A stretch of 64,000 nt of DNA from positions 1 through 64,000 of the forward strand of contig JAFYIE010000114.1 of assembly GCA_017538795.1 (NCBI GenBank). The letters run 5' to 3'. Positions 34,308 to 43,805 of the stretch are shown one piece after another. This stretch comes from Bacteroidales bacterium. GTDB taxonomy: Bacteria; Bacteroidota; Bacteroidia; Bacteroidales; F082. Within the stretch, counting starts at the first letter, position 1; each line of letters starts with the position of its first letter. The position numbers and the translations under genes were made by a program. The notes beneath the pieces were generated by a model. It had not been told where the DNA came from. It was given only the letters and a program-made list of their open reading frames with translations, and did no database searches.

Positions 34308-37300
34308 TTAGTTAGCTAATGCGAGTTCTGCTGCTTTTCTTTCCTGACGTCTTCTTCTTCTGGAGATGAAGATGGCGTATGCTGTCGGGATGATCACGAG
34401 GGTGATGAGGGTTGACACCGACAAGCCCCATGCCACAACGACGCCGAGGCCGTTCCACATCTCAGCGCCTTCACCGTTGCCGATAGCCATAGGAATCATA
34501 CCGAGGACGGTGGTGAGCGTAGTCATGAGGATAGGACGCAGACGTTGGCGCGATGCTGTGACAACAGATTCGTTGATACCCATGCCACGTTCGAGACAGA
34601 GACGGGTGTAGTCGATGAGCACGATACCGTTTTTCACCACGATACCCATCAAAATCATGACACCGATGAGTGACATGACGCCGAGAGCCATTCCGTGAAC
34701 CTTCAATCCGATGAGCACGCCTGTGATGGCAAACGGCACCGAGAACATGATGACGAACGGGTCGAGCAACGACTCAAACTGTGACGCCATTACAACGTAA
34801 ACCAAGATAATGATGAGGATGATGAGCGTGAACATGTCTTTGAACGCGTCTTGCTGGTCTTCGTAGTCGCCTGAGATTTTTACCAAGAACTCAGATGGCA
34901 CTTCAGCTTTGTCGATTAACTCCTGTGACACCTCCACAGCGTCGCTCAAAGCGTAACCTTTAGCCACGATACCAGTGATTGTGATTAAACGCTCACGGTC
35001 TTTACGTTCGATGGTAGGAGGGGTCTGACCTTCAACGATTTTAGCCACCTCGCTGAGGCGCACCGCCTGTCCTGATGAGCCGTAAAGCACGATGTTCTCA
35101 ATGTCTTCAATGCTTGTACGGAACTCTGGAGCGTAACGAACGCGGATGTTGTATTCGTCACCGTCTTCGCGGAACAGTGTCATGATTGAACCGTTGATGC
35201 GGTTTCTCACATATTGCGATGCGGTCGTAATGTTGATACCGTTGAGCATCAGCTTCTCGCGGTCGAAATCGACGTGAATCTCAGGAGTGTATTCGTCACG
35301 GCTGATGAGAACCTGTGAAATTTCAGTTCTCTCTCTCATACCTGCAGCGATATTCTGTGCAATCTTGTCGGAAGTGAAGAAGTCGTAGCCGTAGATCTCC
35401 ACTTTGACGCCTGAAGTGGAACCCATGCCAGTGCCTTCAGATACGTTGTATTTCTTAATCAAGGCGTTGTTCTTCAGGTCTTTACGGATATATTCGGCTA
35501 TCTCCTGAGTGCTTCTCTTACGATTTTCCTTACTGCCGAGGTTCATATACATGGCGATGATATGTGTACCGTTGCTTTGCATTGAGGCAAAGGCGTTATC
35601 CTCGTCGGCGACGCCATAACGGTAGTTTATCATGTATGTCTCAGGGACTTCTCTCATATATTTCTCGGCAAGCTCAGCGCCAAGCTGACCGGTGATGTCT
35701 TCCTGAGTACCTACAGGCAACTCGATGTTTATGGTTAAACGTCCCTGATCCATGCTCGGCATGTACTCCGTCTTCATATTCGGTAACGTCAATAATAATG
35801 TCAAAACGAAAATCAGGACAGAGATCATAAGCGTTAGAGCGCGGTGTGTGACAGCCCAGTTGATGAGGCGACCGTATCCTGAACTCAAAGCGTCGAGGCC
35901 TTTATTAATAGGTGTGAATATGATTTTGTGCCATGTGTGTGTTTGCGCGTTTCTCTTCAACATCTTAGAACACATCATAGGTACTAATGTTAGAGCCGCT
36001 GATGTTGACACAATCATGATGATACTGACAATCCATCCCAACTGGTTGAAGAACACGCCCACAGCGCCCTTAATCATTGTCAGAGGCAAGAACACCGCCA
36101 ACATTGTGAGGGTAGAGGCGATAACAGAGATTGACACCTCTTGCGTAGCATGAACAGCCGCTTCTTTAGGTTTCGCTCCCCTGTCGATATGCGAGGTTAT
36201 GTTTTCCAAAACCACAATAGCATCGTCGACGACCATACCGATAGCAATAGTCAAAGCACTCATTGAGATGATATTCAAGGTGTTGCCGGTCGCGAACAGG
36301 TAGATGACAGATGCCACCAACGAGATTGGGATAGAAAGCACGATGATGACGGTGGCTCTCCATCTTCCGAGGAAGATAAACACAACCAACATAACCACGA
36401 TGAAAGTGATGAAAATGGTCTCTTTCAACGAGTTGATGGTGTTGTTGATGTTTTCGCTGGAGTCCATGATGAATTTGAGATTAACGTCGGAAGGAAGCGT
36501 CTTCTCTATTTTAGCTAACTCTTTCCTTACACCTTTTGCAACTCTTACTGAGTTTGCGTCGGTTTGCTTCTGGATGGTAACCATAGCGCCTTGGATGCCG
36601 TTGGAGAACACCTTCTGCAGACGTTCTTGTTCGCCGTCATGAATGCTGGCGATATCTTTAAGATAAATAGGTGCGCCGTTGTATGATCCGACAACCACAT
36701 CAAACATCTCTCTTGCCGACTTGAATTCTTTTTCCACGCGTACTGCGTAAGTGTTTGAGCCGATGTCGATGTTTCCGGCAGGAGTGTTCTTGTTTTCGTA
36801 GGCCAGAGCTTGTGAAATCTGCTCCACAGTGAGGTTGTAGGCTTCAAGTTTGTTAGGGTCGACGAAAACCTGAATCTCACGTTTCGGAGCGCCGGAAACA
36901 GAAACGGTACCAACGCCTGAAACACGCGCCAACGGGGTAGCCACCTTGTCGTCGAGAATCTTGTCAAGGCTTGAGATACTTTCCTTTGCTGTGGCAGAAA
37001 GCATGATAATCGGGATGTCTTCCATGCTGAACTTGAAGATGGTAGGGTTACCGGCTCCGTCGGGGAGGTACTGCCTTACCATATCGATCTTGTCTCGCAC
37101 GTTGTTTGTGGCGTCTTCAATGTCGATGCCGTATTCAAACTGAAGCGTGATGACAGAGATGTTTTCTTTCGACGAAGACGTGAGGTGCTTCAAGTTGCTC
37201 ACTCCGTTGAGGGTGTTCTCCATCGTCTTCGTGATGTTTGTCTCGATATCTTCCGCACTCGCGCCTGAATATGACGTCATAACCATGATGGTGTTGGTTC

Positions 37301-37421
37301 CCATATCAGGCAACAGGTTGATAGACAACTTGCTTAGCGCGAAAACACCCAGAATCGCCACCGTGATGAAAACCAACGATACCGTTACCGGATGGTTTAC
37401 TGATGATCTGTATATACTCAT
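34308..37421 (-). CDS. RND family efflux pump, inner-membrane transporter
   Basis: 1037 residues, 12 membrane helices and two large periplasmic loops, as in AcrB/MexB-like HAE1 pumps that drive drug or lipid export with protons. SSVNHPVTVSLVFITVAILG is TM1; TM4 has IGMVVDDAIVVLENI with the paired Asp needed for proton relay; the second-half equivalent is LIGVMILMGIVVKNGIVLID. It sits between its adaptor (20 nt upstream) and the PII-like gene. Substrate cannot be deduced. Confidence 0.95.
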   Translation of the reverse strand: MSIYRSSVNHPVTVSLVFITVAILGVFALSKLSINLLPDMGTNTIMVMTSYSGASAEDIETNITKTMENTLNGVSNLKHLTSSSKENISVITLQFEYGIDIEDATNNVRDKIDMVRQYLPDGAGNPTIFKFSMEDIPIIMLSATAKESISSLDKILDDKVATPLARVSGVGTVSVSGAPKREIQVFVDPNKLEAYNLTVEQISQALAYENKNTPAGNIDIGSNTYAVRVEKEFKSAREMFDVVVGSYNGAPIYLKDIASIHDGEQERLQKVFSNGIQGAMVTIQKQTDANSVRVAKGVRKELAKIEKTLPSDVNLKFIMDSSENINNTINSLKETIFITFIVVMLVVFIFLGRWRATVIIVLSIPISLVASVIYLFATGNTLNIISMSALTIAIGMVVDDAIVVLENITSHIDRGAKPKEAAVHATQEVSISVIASTLTMLAVFLPLTMIKGAVGVFFNQLGWIVSIIMIVSTSAALTLVPMMCSKMLKRNAQTHTWHKIIFTPINKGLDALSSGYGRLINWAVTHRALTLMISVLIFVLTLLLTLPNMKTEYMPSMDQGRLTINIELPVGTQEDITGQLGAELAEKYMREVPETYMINYRYGVADEDNAFASMQSNGTHIIAMYMNLGSKENRKRSTQEIAEYIRKDLKNNALIKKYNVSEGTGMGSTSGVKVEIYGYDFFTSDKIAQNIAAGMRERTEISQVLISRDEYTPEIHVDFDREKLMLNGINITTASQYVRNRINGSIMTLFREDGDEYNIRVRYAPEFRTSIEDIENIVLYGSSGQAVRLSEVAKIVEGQTPPTIERKDRERLITITGIVAKGYALSDAVEVSQELIDKAEVPSEFLVKISGDYEDQQDAFKDMFTLIILIIILVYVVMASQFESLLDPFVIMFSVPFAITGVLIGLKVHGMALGVMSLIGVMILMGIVVKNGIVLIDYTRLCLERGMGINESVVTASRQRLRPILMTTLTTVLGMIPMAIGNGEGAEMWNGLGVVVAWGLSVSTLITLVIIPTAYAIFISRRRRRQERKAAELALAN

Positions 37422-37441
37422 GATTTCCTTCTTTTACAAAA

Positions 37442-38461
37442 TTATTTTACAATATCAACAGTGATGCCGTTCTTTAATCTGGTCTGACCTGTCACAACGA
37501 CTGTTGCATTGTCGTCAATACCGCTTAAAATCTCGTATCTGTTGCCCATTCTGCGGCCGAGTTCCACAATAGTGTATGAAACAGTCCCATCAGGATTGAC
37601 GATATAAACGTACTGCTCGCCTGAGCCTATTTGCTTCATGACTGCTCTGTCAGGAATCACGACGTTGAAATTGTCACCGTAGTTCACTGTCACGCGGGCA
37701 AACATACCTGGACGTAAAGTGAGGTCTTTATTCATAAACTTAACCTCGACAGGGAAGGTGTGCGTCACTGAGTTGATGGTAGGGTAGATGAGGCTTACAA
37801 CGCCTTTAAACACCTGCTGATCTCCGTAAGCGTCGGTGGTGATGTCGACTTCCATACCTTTTTTAATTTGTGAATATTTGCTCTCAGGGATGTTGATGAG
37901 CATCTTCACTGGATTCAGTTTCTGAATCACAAACAGAGGCTGTGCCATGGCATACATGTCGCCTTCGTCGTAGTTGCGGGCTGTGACGACACCCGAGATA
38001 GGGCTTTTCAGAATGGTGTTTTCCAAAAGATTCTTGTAGGTTCTCTGAGAAACGTCATATTTTAAAGTCATAGCTTCGTAATCCGACTGTGAGGCGGCGC
38101 CAATCTCGTGAAGTTGTTGTATACGACCGAATTCTATTGAGTCGTTTATCAACTGAAGTCTTGCTTTCTCAAGATTTACCTCGTCCATCATGGCGAGCTT
38201 CTGACCTGCTTCCACCTTGTCGCCAATCTCCACATAAATCTTGCTGATACGTGCGGAAGACTGCGGCGCGATGTTGTTGGCGATGTCAGCCTCAATTATA
38301 GTAGGGTAAACCGAGAGCTGTGAAACGTATTCAGCGTTGACTGTGACGGCGGTTACTTTAGGATTTTCCTCTACTGCCTGTTGTGTGTTCTGATCGTTTT
38401 GTCCGCATGACATCAAAACGATGGCGGCTGAAGCGATTAATAATGTGTTGAATCTTTTCAT
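37442..38461 (-). CDS. RND efflux periplasmic adaptor (membrane fusion protein)
   Basis: 339 residues. The signal peptide KRFNTLLIASAAIVLMSC gives a lipoprotein with Cys19, typical of AcrA-like adaptors. The lipoyl half-motifs (ISKIYVEIGDKVEAGQKLAM and LKSPISGVVTARNYDEGDM) flank a helical hairpin; the beta-barrel and membrane-proximal domains follow (LRPGMFARVTVNYGD). It bridges the RND pump and the TolC-like channel, whose gene ends 13 nt upstream. Confidence 0.94.
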   Translation of the reverse strand: MKRFNTLLIASAAIVLMSCGQNDQNTQQAVEENPKVTAVTVNAEYVSQLSVYPTIIEADIANNIAPQSSARISKIYVEIGDKVEAGQKLAMMDEVNLEKARLQLINDSIEFGRIQQLHEIGAASQSDYEAMTLKYDVSQRTYKNLLENTILKSPISGVVTARNYDEGDMYAMAQPLFVIQKLNPVKMLINIPESKYSQIKKGMEVDITTDAYGDQQVFKGVVSLIYPTINSVTHTFPVEVKFMNKDLTLRPGMFARVTVNYGDNFNVVIPDRAVMKQIGSGEQYVYIVNPDGTVSYTIVELGRRMGNRYEILSGIDDNATVVVTGQTRLKNGITVDIVK

Positions 38462-38474
38462 TGTATTTAGTTTT

Positions 38475-39806
38475 TTATTTTTCTGAATTATATTCGTTTC
38501 CTACGAGTTCTTCGACAGAAGCCTTGGTTATCATAAAGCTGTACACTGCCTGACTCATAACGAGCTGAGCCTGCACTAATGCCAGCTGAGCGTCGTTTAG
38601 CTCAAGAAGAGTGGCTTTGCCGAGTTCGTACATCTTCTCAGCGATGTCGTAGCTTTTCTGTGCCATCTCGACTGTCGACTCAGCGGCAGCATAATTCTTC
38701 ATGGATGTAACCATCTGATTGTCATAGTTTTTCAATGCCACATTAAGGTTACGCTTCGTGTCTTCAATGTTGAGTTTCAGGATGTCCTGCGACGCTTTGT
38801 ATTGGCGCACGCTGTTTCTTGTAGCCATACCATTAAATATAGGTATGTTGAGGCTGAGGCCAGCCACTGAGTAAGGATTCCAATTGAAATTGAAATCATC
38901 GCCCATAGCGATATATGAATATGAGAATGTCGCTGCCAACGTCGGTATGTGCTGATATTTCGTCATCTTGATTGTGCGCTCGAGTTGCTTGCTCTGAAGC
39001 TCCAATTGTGCCAATGTCGTGTTGTTTTCAAGATTTATGTTGTCGCCAGATAGTTTGTACGACATCATATCGCTCTTATATTGATCTATTGTGCCCTCGA
39101 CGCCGATTTTTGTCTCCAAATCGATGCCCATTACCGCTTTGAGTTGCCAGATGGCGAGGTCGATGGCGGCTGATGAACTGAATAAGTTTGGCTCGGCGTT
39201 TTTCACGTTGACTTGAGCTCTGAGGTATTCATATTCTGAGGTCTTGCCGGCGTTGTAGTTGTACTCTGTGCGTTCGAGGTTTTTTGCCGCGTTTTCGTAA
39301 ACGGTTTTGTAGACGTCAAAAACCTGTTGGGCGAGGAGCACTGCGTAAAATGCTTGCTTTACTTGCGTAACTTTCGAAATCTTTGATGAACGTGCTTGCT
39401 CTACAGCTAACTCCACATCCAAGGCCGAAAGTTTCAGCGACTGCCATACCTGTGCGTTGATGAGCGGCATTGATGCGTTGAGGCCTGCGTTGACGTTGTT
39501 CCAGGTACCCATCTCAAATTCATTGCCGTTGAAAACGACTTTTTGTTTTTTCAGCGTGCGTTGATAGTTTCCGGATATACTGATGTTAGGATAGATGGCG
39601 GAATAGGCGCCTTTCTTAGCATATCCTGTTTTCTTAATGGTGAGATCCGCAATCTTGATGGTGTTGCTTTCCTCCAAAGCGATTTTTATTGCACTGTCCA
39701 AACTGATGATGATGGAGTCTTGCGCTTGTTGAGCGTGCGCCAAACCACATGTCATAAGCATTGCCAGACAAAAAACCGGAATTAAAATACTTTTAATCTT
39801 GAACAT
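38475..39806 (-). CDS. TolC family outer membrane efflux protein
   Basis: 443 residues. A signal peptide (SILIPVFCLAMLMTCGLAHA) is followed by two repeats of the outer membrane efflux protein family: long helices plus short beta strands, for example QSLKLSALDVELAVEQARSS in the first and YELGKATLLELNDAQLALVQ in the second. It is the exit duct of the tripartite pump and the first gene of the operon, read from the box at 39851-39858. Confidence 0.94.
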   Translation of the reverse strand: MFKIKSILIPVFCLAMLMTCGLAHAQQAQDSIIISLDSAIKIALEESNTIKIADLTIKKTGYAKKGAYSAIYPNISISGNYQRTLKKQKVVFNGNEFEMGTWNNVNAGLNASMPLINAQVWQSLKLSALDVELAVEQARSSKISKVTQVKQAFYAVLLAQQVFDVYKTVYENAAKNLERTEYNYNAGKTSEYEYLRAQVNVKNAEPNLFSSSAAIDLAIWQLKAVMGIDLETKIGVEGTIDQYKSDMMSYKLSGDNINLENNTTLAQLELQSKQLERTIKMTKYQHIPTLAATFSYSYIAMGDDFNFNWNPYSVAGLSLNIPIFNGMATRNSVRQYKASQDILKLNIEDTKRNLNVALKNYDNQMVTSMKNYAAAESTVEMAQKSYDIAEKMYELGKATLLELNDAQLALVQAQLVMSQAVYSFMITKASVEELVGNEYNSEK

Positions 39807-39850
39807 TTTATGGTTATTTTTTATTTTTTTTCCTAATTGTTAATGATTTG

Positions 39851-39858
39851 CAAAAATA
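39851..39858 (-). promoter_or_regulatory. -7 box (TATTTTTG) of the RND efflux operon
   Basis: Reverse strand TATTTTTG, 45 nt upstream of the TolC-family ATG. No TetR or AraC type regulator gene or obvious operator is nearby. Confidence 0.55.
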
Positions 39859-39944
39859 GTGTTTTTTCTGCAAACATATTTAAATGTAATGGTATTTTCA
39901 ACCGCTTTTTTGGTCGTTTCAACGTGAGAAAAGAGCAGTTCAGT

Positions 39945-41459
39945 TTATTTGCCGATGCAAAATCTTCCAAAAATGTTCCCTAAGACCTCGCTGTTGGTCA
40001 CTTCACCGGTTATGCTTCCGATGTAATACAACGCTTGACGCAAGTCTTGCGCCAACAAATCGGCAGATAGCTTGTCATCCATGCCTTTTTTAACTTGCTC
40101 GAGGCTCTCTTTTGCATGTGTCAAAGCCTCGAAATGCCTAATATTAGCCACAAGCGTGGTGCTGCCGTCAATATTTGGCAAAGTTGTACAATGATGAATA
40201 TTTTGCTTCAAACCATCGACATCTTCCTGATTTTTTGCCGAGATATAAGAGAATGTCATCAATTCGCGGATGTCGTATAAATCCATTCCGGTGATGCTGT
40301 AACAATATTCATCGGTCATATAACCGCCATAATTCTCAATGTTTTTCTCAAAAGTCGGTTTCATATAATCGATGTAATCATCGTTTAAGGTAAACATTGT
40401 TGCGACATCCATGATGTCTTGTTTGTTGACTATAATTAACAGCTTCTGTTTCAGCACGTTAACATGAGAAACTATGGTTTTCCATGCCTCGATTATCTTT
40501 TTTACCGACTTCGTTCCATCGAGCATTCCAATCACGATATCGGCTTCAGAGATCTTTTTGAAAGTGCGCTCAATGCCAATCTTTTCAATGGTTTCCGATG
40601 TCTCGCGTATGCCGGCTGTGTCGATGAAACGGTACATCAAGCCATCAATATTGAATGTTTCCTCGATAGTGTCGCGTGTCGTTCCTTCAATATCGCTCAC
40701 TATAGCCCGTTCTTCACCTAAAATGGCGTTTAGAAGCGTGCTTTTCCCAGTGTTTGTCTCTCCGACGATAGCCACAGGAATGCCGTTTTTTATGGCGTTA
40801 CCCATTCTAAATGAATCGGTTAGCTTTCCGATATGCTTCAAAGCGGTGTTAAGCAGTTCGTAAAGTTTGGTACGGTCGGCAAACTCCACATCTTCTTCCG
40901 AAAAGTCAAGTTCAAGCTCCAAAAGTGATGTCAAGTCGACCAATTTAGACCGTAAATCACGAAGTTCGTTGGAGAAACCGCCTTTCAGTTGGTTCACAGC
41001 GATTCTGTGCTCCGCCTCATTTTGAGATGCTATAAGGTCTGCTACGGCTTCAGCCTGCGCCAAATCAAATTTGTCGTTAATAAACGCTCTCTTAGAAAAT
41101 TCTCCAGGTTTCGCTAATCTGCATCCTCTGACGACAAGGAGCTCCAATATCTTTTGCTGAATGAAAACCGAGCCATGACAGCTTATTTCGACAGAGTCTT
41201 CGCCGGTGTAGGAATGAGGCGCTTTGAAAAATGTTATGAGCACATCGTCAACCATCGGCTTGTCGTCTTTAATCGGGTCGAAAATCTCGCCGTAATACGC
41301 CTTGTTTGGCTCTATATCGTTGATATCCAGTTGTTTACCTTTTTTTCTAAAGATAAACAATGCTATTTTATGACTTTCTGCGCCCGAAAGTCTGATAACC
41401 GCGATGGCTCCAACTCCTGAAGCTGTCGAGACCGCACAAATAGTGTCGTTTTTGCTCAT
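39945..41459 (-). CDS. mnmE: tRNA modification GTPase MnmE
   Basis: MnmE, with MnmG, installs the cmnm5 group at U34 of certain tRNAs. 504 residues: N-terminal folate-binding domain (DTICAVSTASGVGAIAVIRL), helical domain, inserted G domain with G1 VGETNTGKSTLLN, G2 EGTTRDT, G3 DTAGIRET and G4 VNKQD, and the invariant C-terminal CIGK at the very end. It starts 1 nt after the stop of the upstream thioredoxin-like gene, so they share a transcript. Confidence 0.97.
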   Translation of the reverse strand: MSKNDTICAVSTASGVGAIAVIRLSGAESHKIALFIFRKKGKQLDINDIEPNKAYYGEIFDPIKDDKPMVDDVLITFFKAPHSYTGEDSVEISCHGSVFIQQKILELLVVRGCRLAKPGEFSKRAFINDKFDLAQAEAVADLIASQNEAEHRIAVNQLKGGFSNELRDLRSKLVDLTSLLELELDFSEEDVEFADRTKLYELLNTALKHIGKLTDSFRMGNAIKNGIPVAIVGETNTGKSTLLNAILGEERAIVSDIEGTTRDTIEETFNIDGLMYRFIDTAGIRETSETIEKIGIERTFKKISEADIVIGMLDGTKSVKKIIEAWKTIVSHVNVLKQKLLIIVNKQDIMDVATMFTLNDDYIDYMKPTFEKNIENYGGYMTDEYCYSITGMDLYDIRELMTFSYISAKNQEDVDGLKQNIHHCTTLPNIDGSTTLVANIRHFEALTHAKESLEQVKKGMDDKLSADLLAQDLRQALYYIGSITGEVTNSEVLGNIFGRFCIGK

Positions 41460-41460
41460 G

Positions 41461-42672
41461 TCAATCCATATTTAAATATTGTTCCACTTGTCCTGCCTTG
41501 ATGCGTTTTGCAATAATTTTCTTCTGATTATCAAGAAGATAAATCATAGGAGTGGTCTGAATATCGTACAAAGACAGTAAATTTTCTTTTATTCCGGAGT
41601 GAACCTCAACGGGGAAAATGGTCATTTCAGGATGCCTCATCCTAATCTCTTCCAAAATACGTCCTTCCTGCGCGCATTTCTGACATGTCTCGTCATAGAA
41701 AACCAATGCAATATATTGAGCGTTAACAGAATATAAGTTTCCTATTTCTGGAATTTTTGCTCCTAATTTAAGATTTTCAAGATAATTTGCGCGGTCGGCC
41801 ATCAAGTTGATGATGCTTTCCGATACATTTTCCAATTCTAATTTCAAAAAATATTTATCGACAAGATGAATGTAAACATCGTCCAAATTCATGTAATTAG
41901 GCGAATAATACGTTCTGTAGAAATGCCAGATCAAATAATCGCGCACCTCAATGCAATCGCCAGCGCGCGAAATCAGGTAATCGATGGCCTTGTTAATCGT
42001 GTCGGAATCAATAGGAATGTATTTGAAATATGTTTCTAACTTATTGTCTATCAAAGGATAGGTTAGAATTCTTCCGTCGTTTAGCTGAAAATCATCCCAA
42101 TAATCTTTCAAGCCATGTCGCTTTAATGAATTGATGAAAACATTGATAAAAGCGTCTTTTTTCTTGATCTTCATTGATTCCTCAAACGCGCTCAAATCTT
42201 TCTTCAACGAGTCGATTTTTTTGTAATTGTCGGGAAAATATCCTTTTTCGTTCTCCAAAGCGGCGATATTCATGTCGTATTGCCTCACTTTTGCCATCAA
42301 CTTGAAATAAATTTCTGTTTCTTTACCGCCTTTTACTTTTGCAGAGTTTAAATCTTCCAAATCGTTGATTGTCAATGAAAAACTTTGGTCTTTGCCAATC
42401 AAAACCTCTATCAAGGGTAAGTTGTTTTCATTAGTCAGGAGGTAAATCCCTTGCGGAAATTTTTCTTTGTTTTTAATACGAATTATGCTTTTTTCAGGAA
42501 CCAAAGTGTCGATAATTGTGGTCTTACTTCCTCTATATTTATAAAGGTGATAAATGCTATCTTGCTGATTATCAATTGTGATTTTGATATCAACCTGTGA
42601 CATTCCAAATATCGGAATAATCAAAACAAATGCTAATATTATCTTTCTTGTCAGCGAAGCGTTTATCTTCAT
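41461..42672 (-). CDS. Secreted thioredoxin-fold protein of Bacteroidota type
   Basis: 403 residues with a signal peptide (TRKIILAFVLIIPIFGMSQ). The N-terminal part resembles the DUF4369-type beta domain seen before thioredoxin domains in this phylum (PQGIYLLTNENNLPLIEVLI); the middle is helical; the C-terminus is a thioredoxin-like fold with the redox motif CQKC (FYDETCQKCAQEG) and the cis-Pro region DIQTTPMIYLLD. It probably reduces or isomerises disulfides, or tethers to one, in the periplasm. MKINAS at 42672 is chosen as start because the promoter box lies at 42701-42708; the earlier ATG at 42726 is upstream of it. Confidence 0.85.
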   Translation of the reverse strand: MKINASLTRKIILAFVLIIPIFGMSQVDIKITIDNQQDSIYHLYKYRGSKTTIIDTLVPEKSIIRIKNKEKFPQGIYLLTNENNLPLIEVLIGKDQSFSLTINDLEDLNSAKVKGGKETEIYFKLMAKVRQYDMNIAALENEKGYFPDNYKKIDSLKKDLSAFEESMKIKKKDAFINVFINSLKRHGLKDYWDDFQLNDGRILTYPLIDNKLETYFKYIPIDSDTINKAIDYLISRAGDCIEVRDYLIWHFYRTYYSPNYMNLDDVYIHLVDKYFLKLELENVSESIINLMADRANYLENLKLGAKIPEIGNLYSVNAQYIALVFYDETCQKCAQEGRILEEIRMRHPEMTIFPVEVHSGIKENLLSLYDIQTTPMIYLLDNQKKIIAKRIKAGQVEQYLNMD

Positions 42673-42700
42673 GATTTTGTTAAGATTGTCAAAATTTTTG

Positions 42701-42708
42701 CAAAAATA
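42701..42708 (-). promoter_or_regulatory. -7 box (TATTTTTG) of the thioredoxin-like/mnmE operon
   Basis: Reverse strand TATTTTTG with TTG 20 nt upstream (42729-42731), 29 nt from the ATG at 42672. Confidence 0.65.
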
Positions 42709-42740
42709 ATGAAAATCATGTCTCATGTCAAAATATTTTG

Positions 42741-42748
42741 TATCTTTG
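42741..42748 (+). promoter_or_regulatory. -7 box (TATCTTTG) of the endonuclease/phosphatase-family gene
   Basis: TATCTTTG, 23 nt before the ATG at 42771; it overlaps the first codons of the longer open frame from 42738, which argues against that start. Confidence 0.6.
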
Positions 42749-42770
42749 TATGTCTAAAAATTCAAAAAAT

Positions 42771-43805
42771 ATGAGACCTGTTTTTAAAATAAACATCCAT
42801 TTAGTTTTCTGCTTAGCTGTTGGTATTCAGTTAATTAACTCCTTTGTCGCTGTGGGACAGGAGATAAAAGAACTTCGTGTCGCGTTTTGGAATTTTGAAA
42901 ATTTCTTTGATCCGTTTGTCGACTCCACGCGTGTTTACAATGAATTCACCGAAGGCGGCGGCCAACACTGGACAAAATCGCGATTTTACAAGAAACGAAA
43001 TAATCTTTACAAAGCGATTCTTGCCATCTCAGAAAACGAACCATTGGCAATTCTCGGCATTGCGGAGATTGAAAATCAATATGTTTTGAATTCTTTGTTC
43101 AATCAAACACCACTGAAATCGCACAATTATCGCATTGTTCATTACGAAGGTGACGACAAACGAGGAATAGATGTGGCGTTGGTTTATTGTATAGACAAGT
43201 TGCAACTCATTTATACTGAGCCTGTTAAGGTGCAAAATCCGAATAATCCGAGATATAAGACACGCGATATATTGTACGCCAAGTTTTTCGACAGGCGAGG
43301 GGACACATTGCATGTTTTTGTCAATCACTGGCCGTCGCGTTATGGTGGTGAAAGAGAGACAATCAAACTGCGTGCATTGGCTGCTAACACATTGAGGCAC
43401 AAGGTTGATTCGATTGCTTTTTTGCATCAGACGATACCCAAAATCATCATCATGGGTGATTTTAACGACACACCTGAAGACCCAAGTATCAGCAAGGTCC
43501 TGATAAAAGATGATGTTCTTGTAAATCTGTTCACTGATGGCAAGAGCCTTGGTTTTGAAGGCACGCTGAAGCATCAGTACAATTGGCAGATTTTCGATCA
43601 AATCATTGTTTCTAAATCATTGATTGACAATGATAAAGGTTTGTTATACAAAAATAACAGCGCTCGAATCTTCCATGGGGAGTTCCTTTTTGAGAAAGAC
43701 GAGTCGTTTGGTGGAGTGAAACTTTTTAGAACGTACGTCGGCCCGAAATACTTTGGCGGTTACAGTGATCATCTGCCAGTGTATATCGACTTGATATTCA
43801 GGTGA
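42771..43805 (+). CDS. Secreted endonuclease/exonuclease/phosphatase family protein
   Basis: 344 residues with a signal peptide (FKINIHLVFCLAVGIQLINS). The DNase I-like metal-dependent hydrolase fold shows VAFWNFENFFDP (Asn at the metal site), IAEIENQYVL with the metal Glu, VNHWPSRYGG, GDFNDTPEDPS and the catalytic SDHLPVYIDL near the C-terminus. Such proteins cleave nucleic acids or phosphodiesters outside the cytoplasm. The start MRPVFK is set by the promoter box. Its TGA is immediately followed by the stop of the convergent nuclease gene. Confidence 0.9.
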   Translation: MRPVFKINIHLVFCLAVGIQLINSFVAVGQEIKELRVAFWNFENFFDPFVDSTRVYNEFTEGGGQHWTKSRFYKKRNNLYKAILAISENEPLAILGIAEIENQYVLNSLFNQTPLKSHNYRIVHYEGDDKRGIDVALVYCIDKLQLIYTEPVKVQNPNNPRYKTRDILYAKFFDRRGDTLHVFVNHWPSRYGGERETIKLRALAANTLRHKVDSIAFLHQTIPKIIIMGDFNDTPEDPSISKVLIKDDVLVNLFTDGKSLGFEGTLKHQYNWQIFDQIIVSKSLIDNDKGLLYKNNSARIFHGEFLFEKDESFGGVKLFRTYVGPKYFGGYSDHLPVYIDLIFR

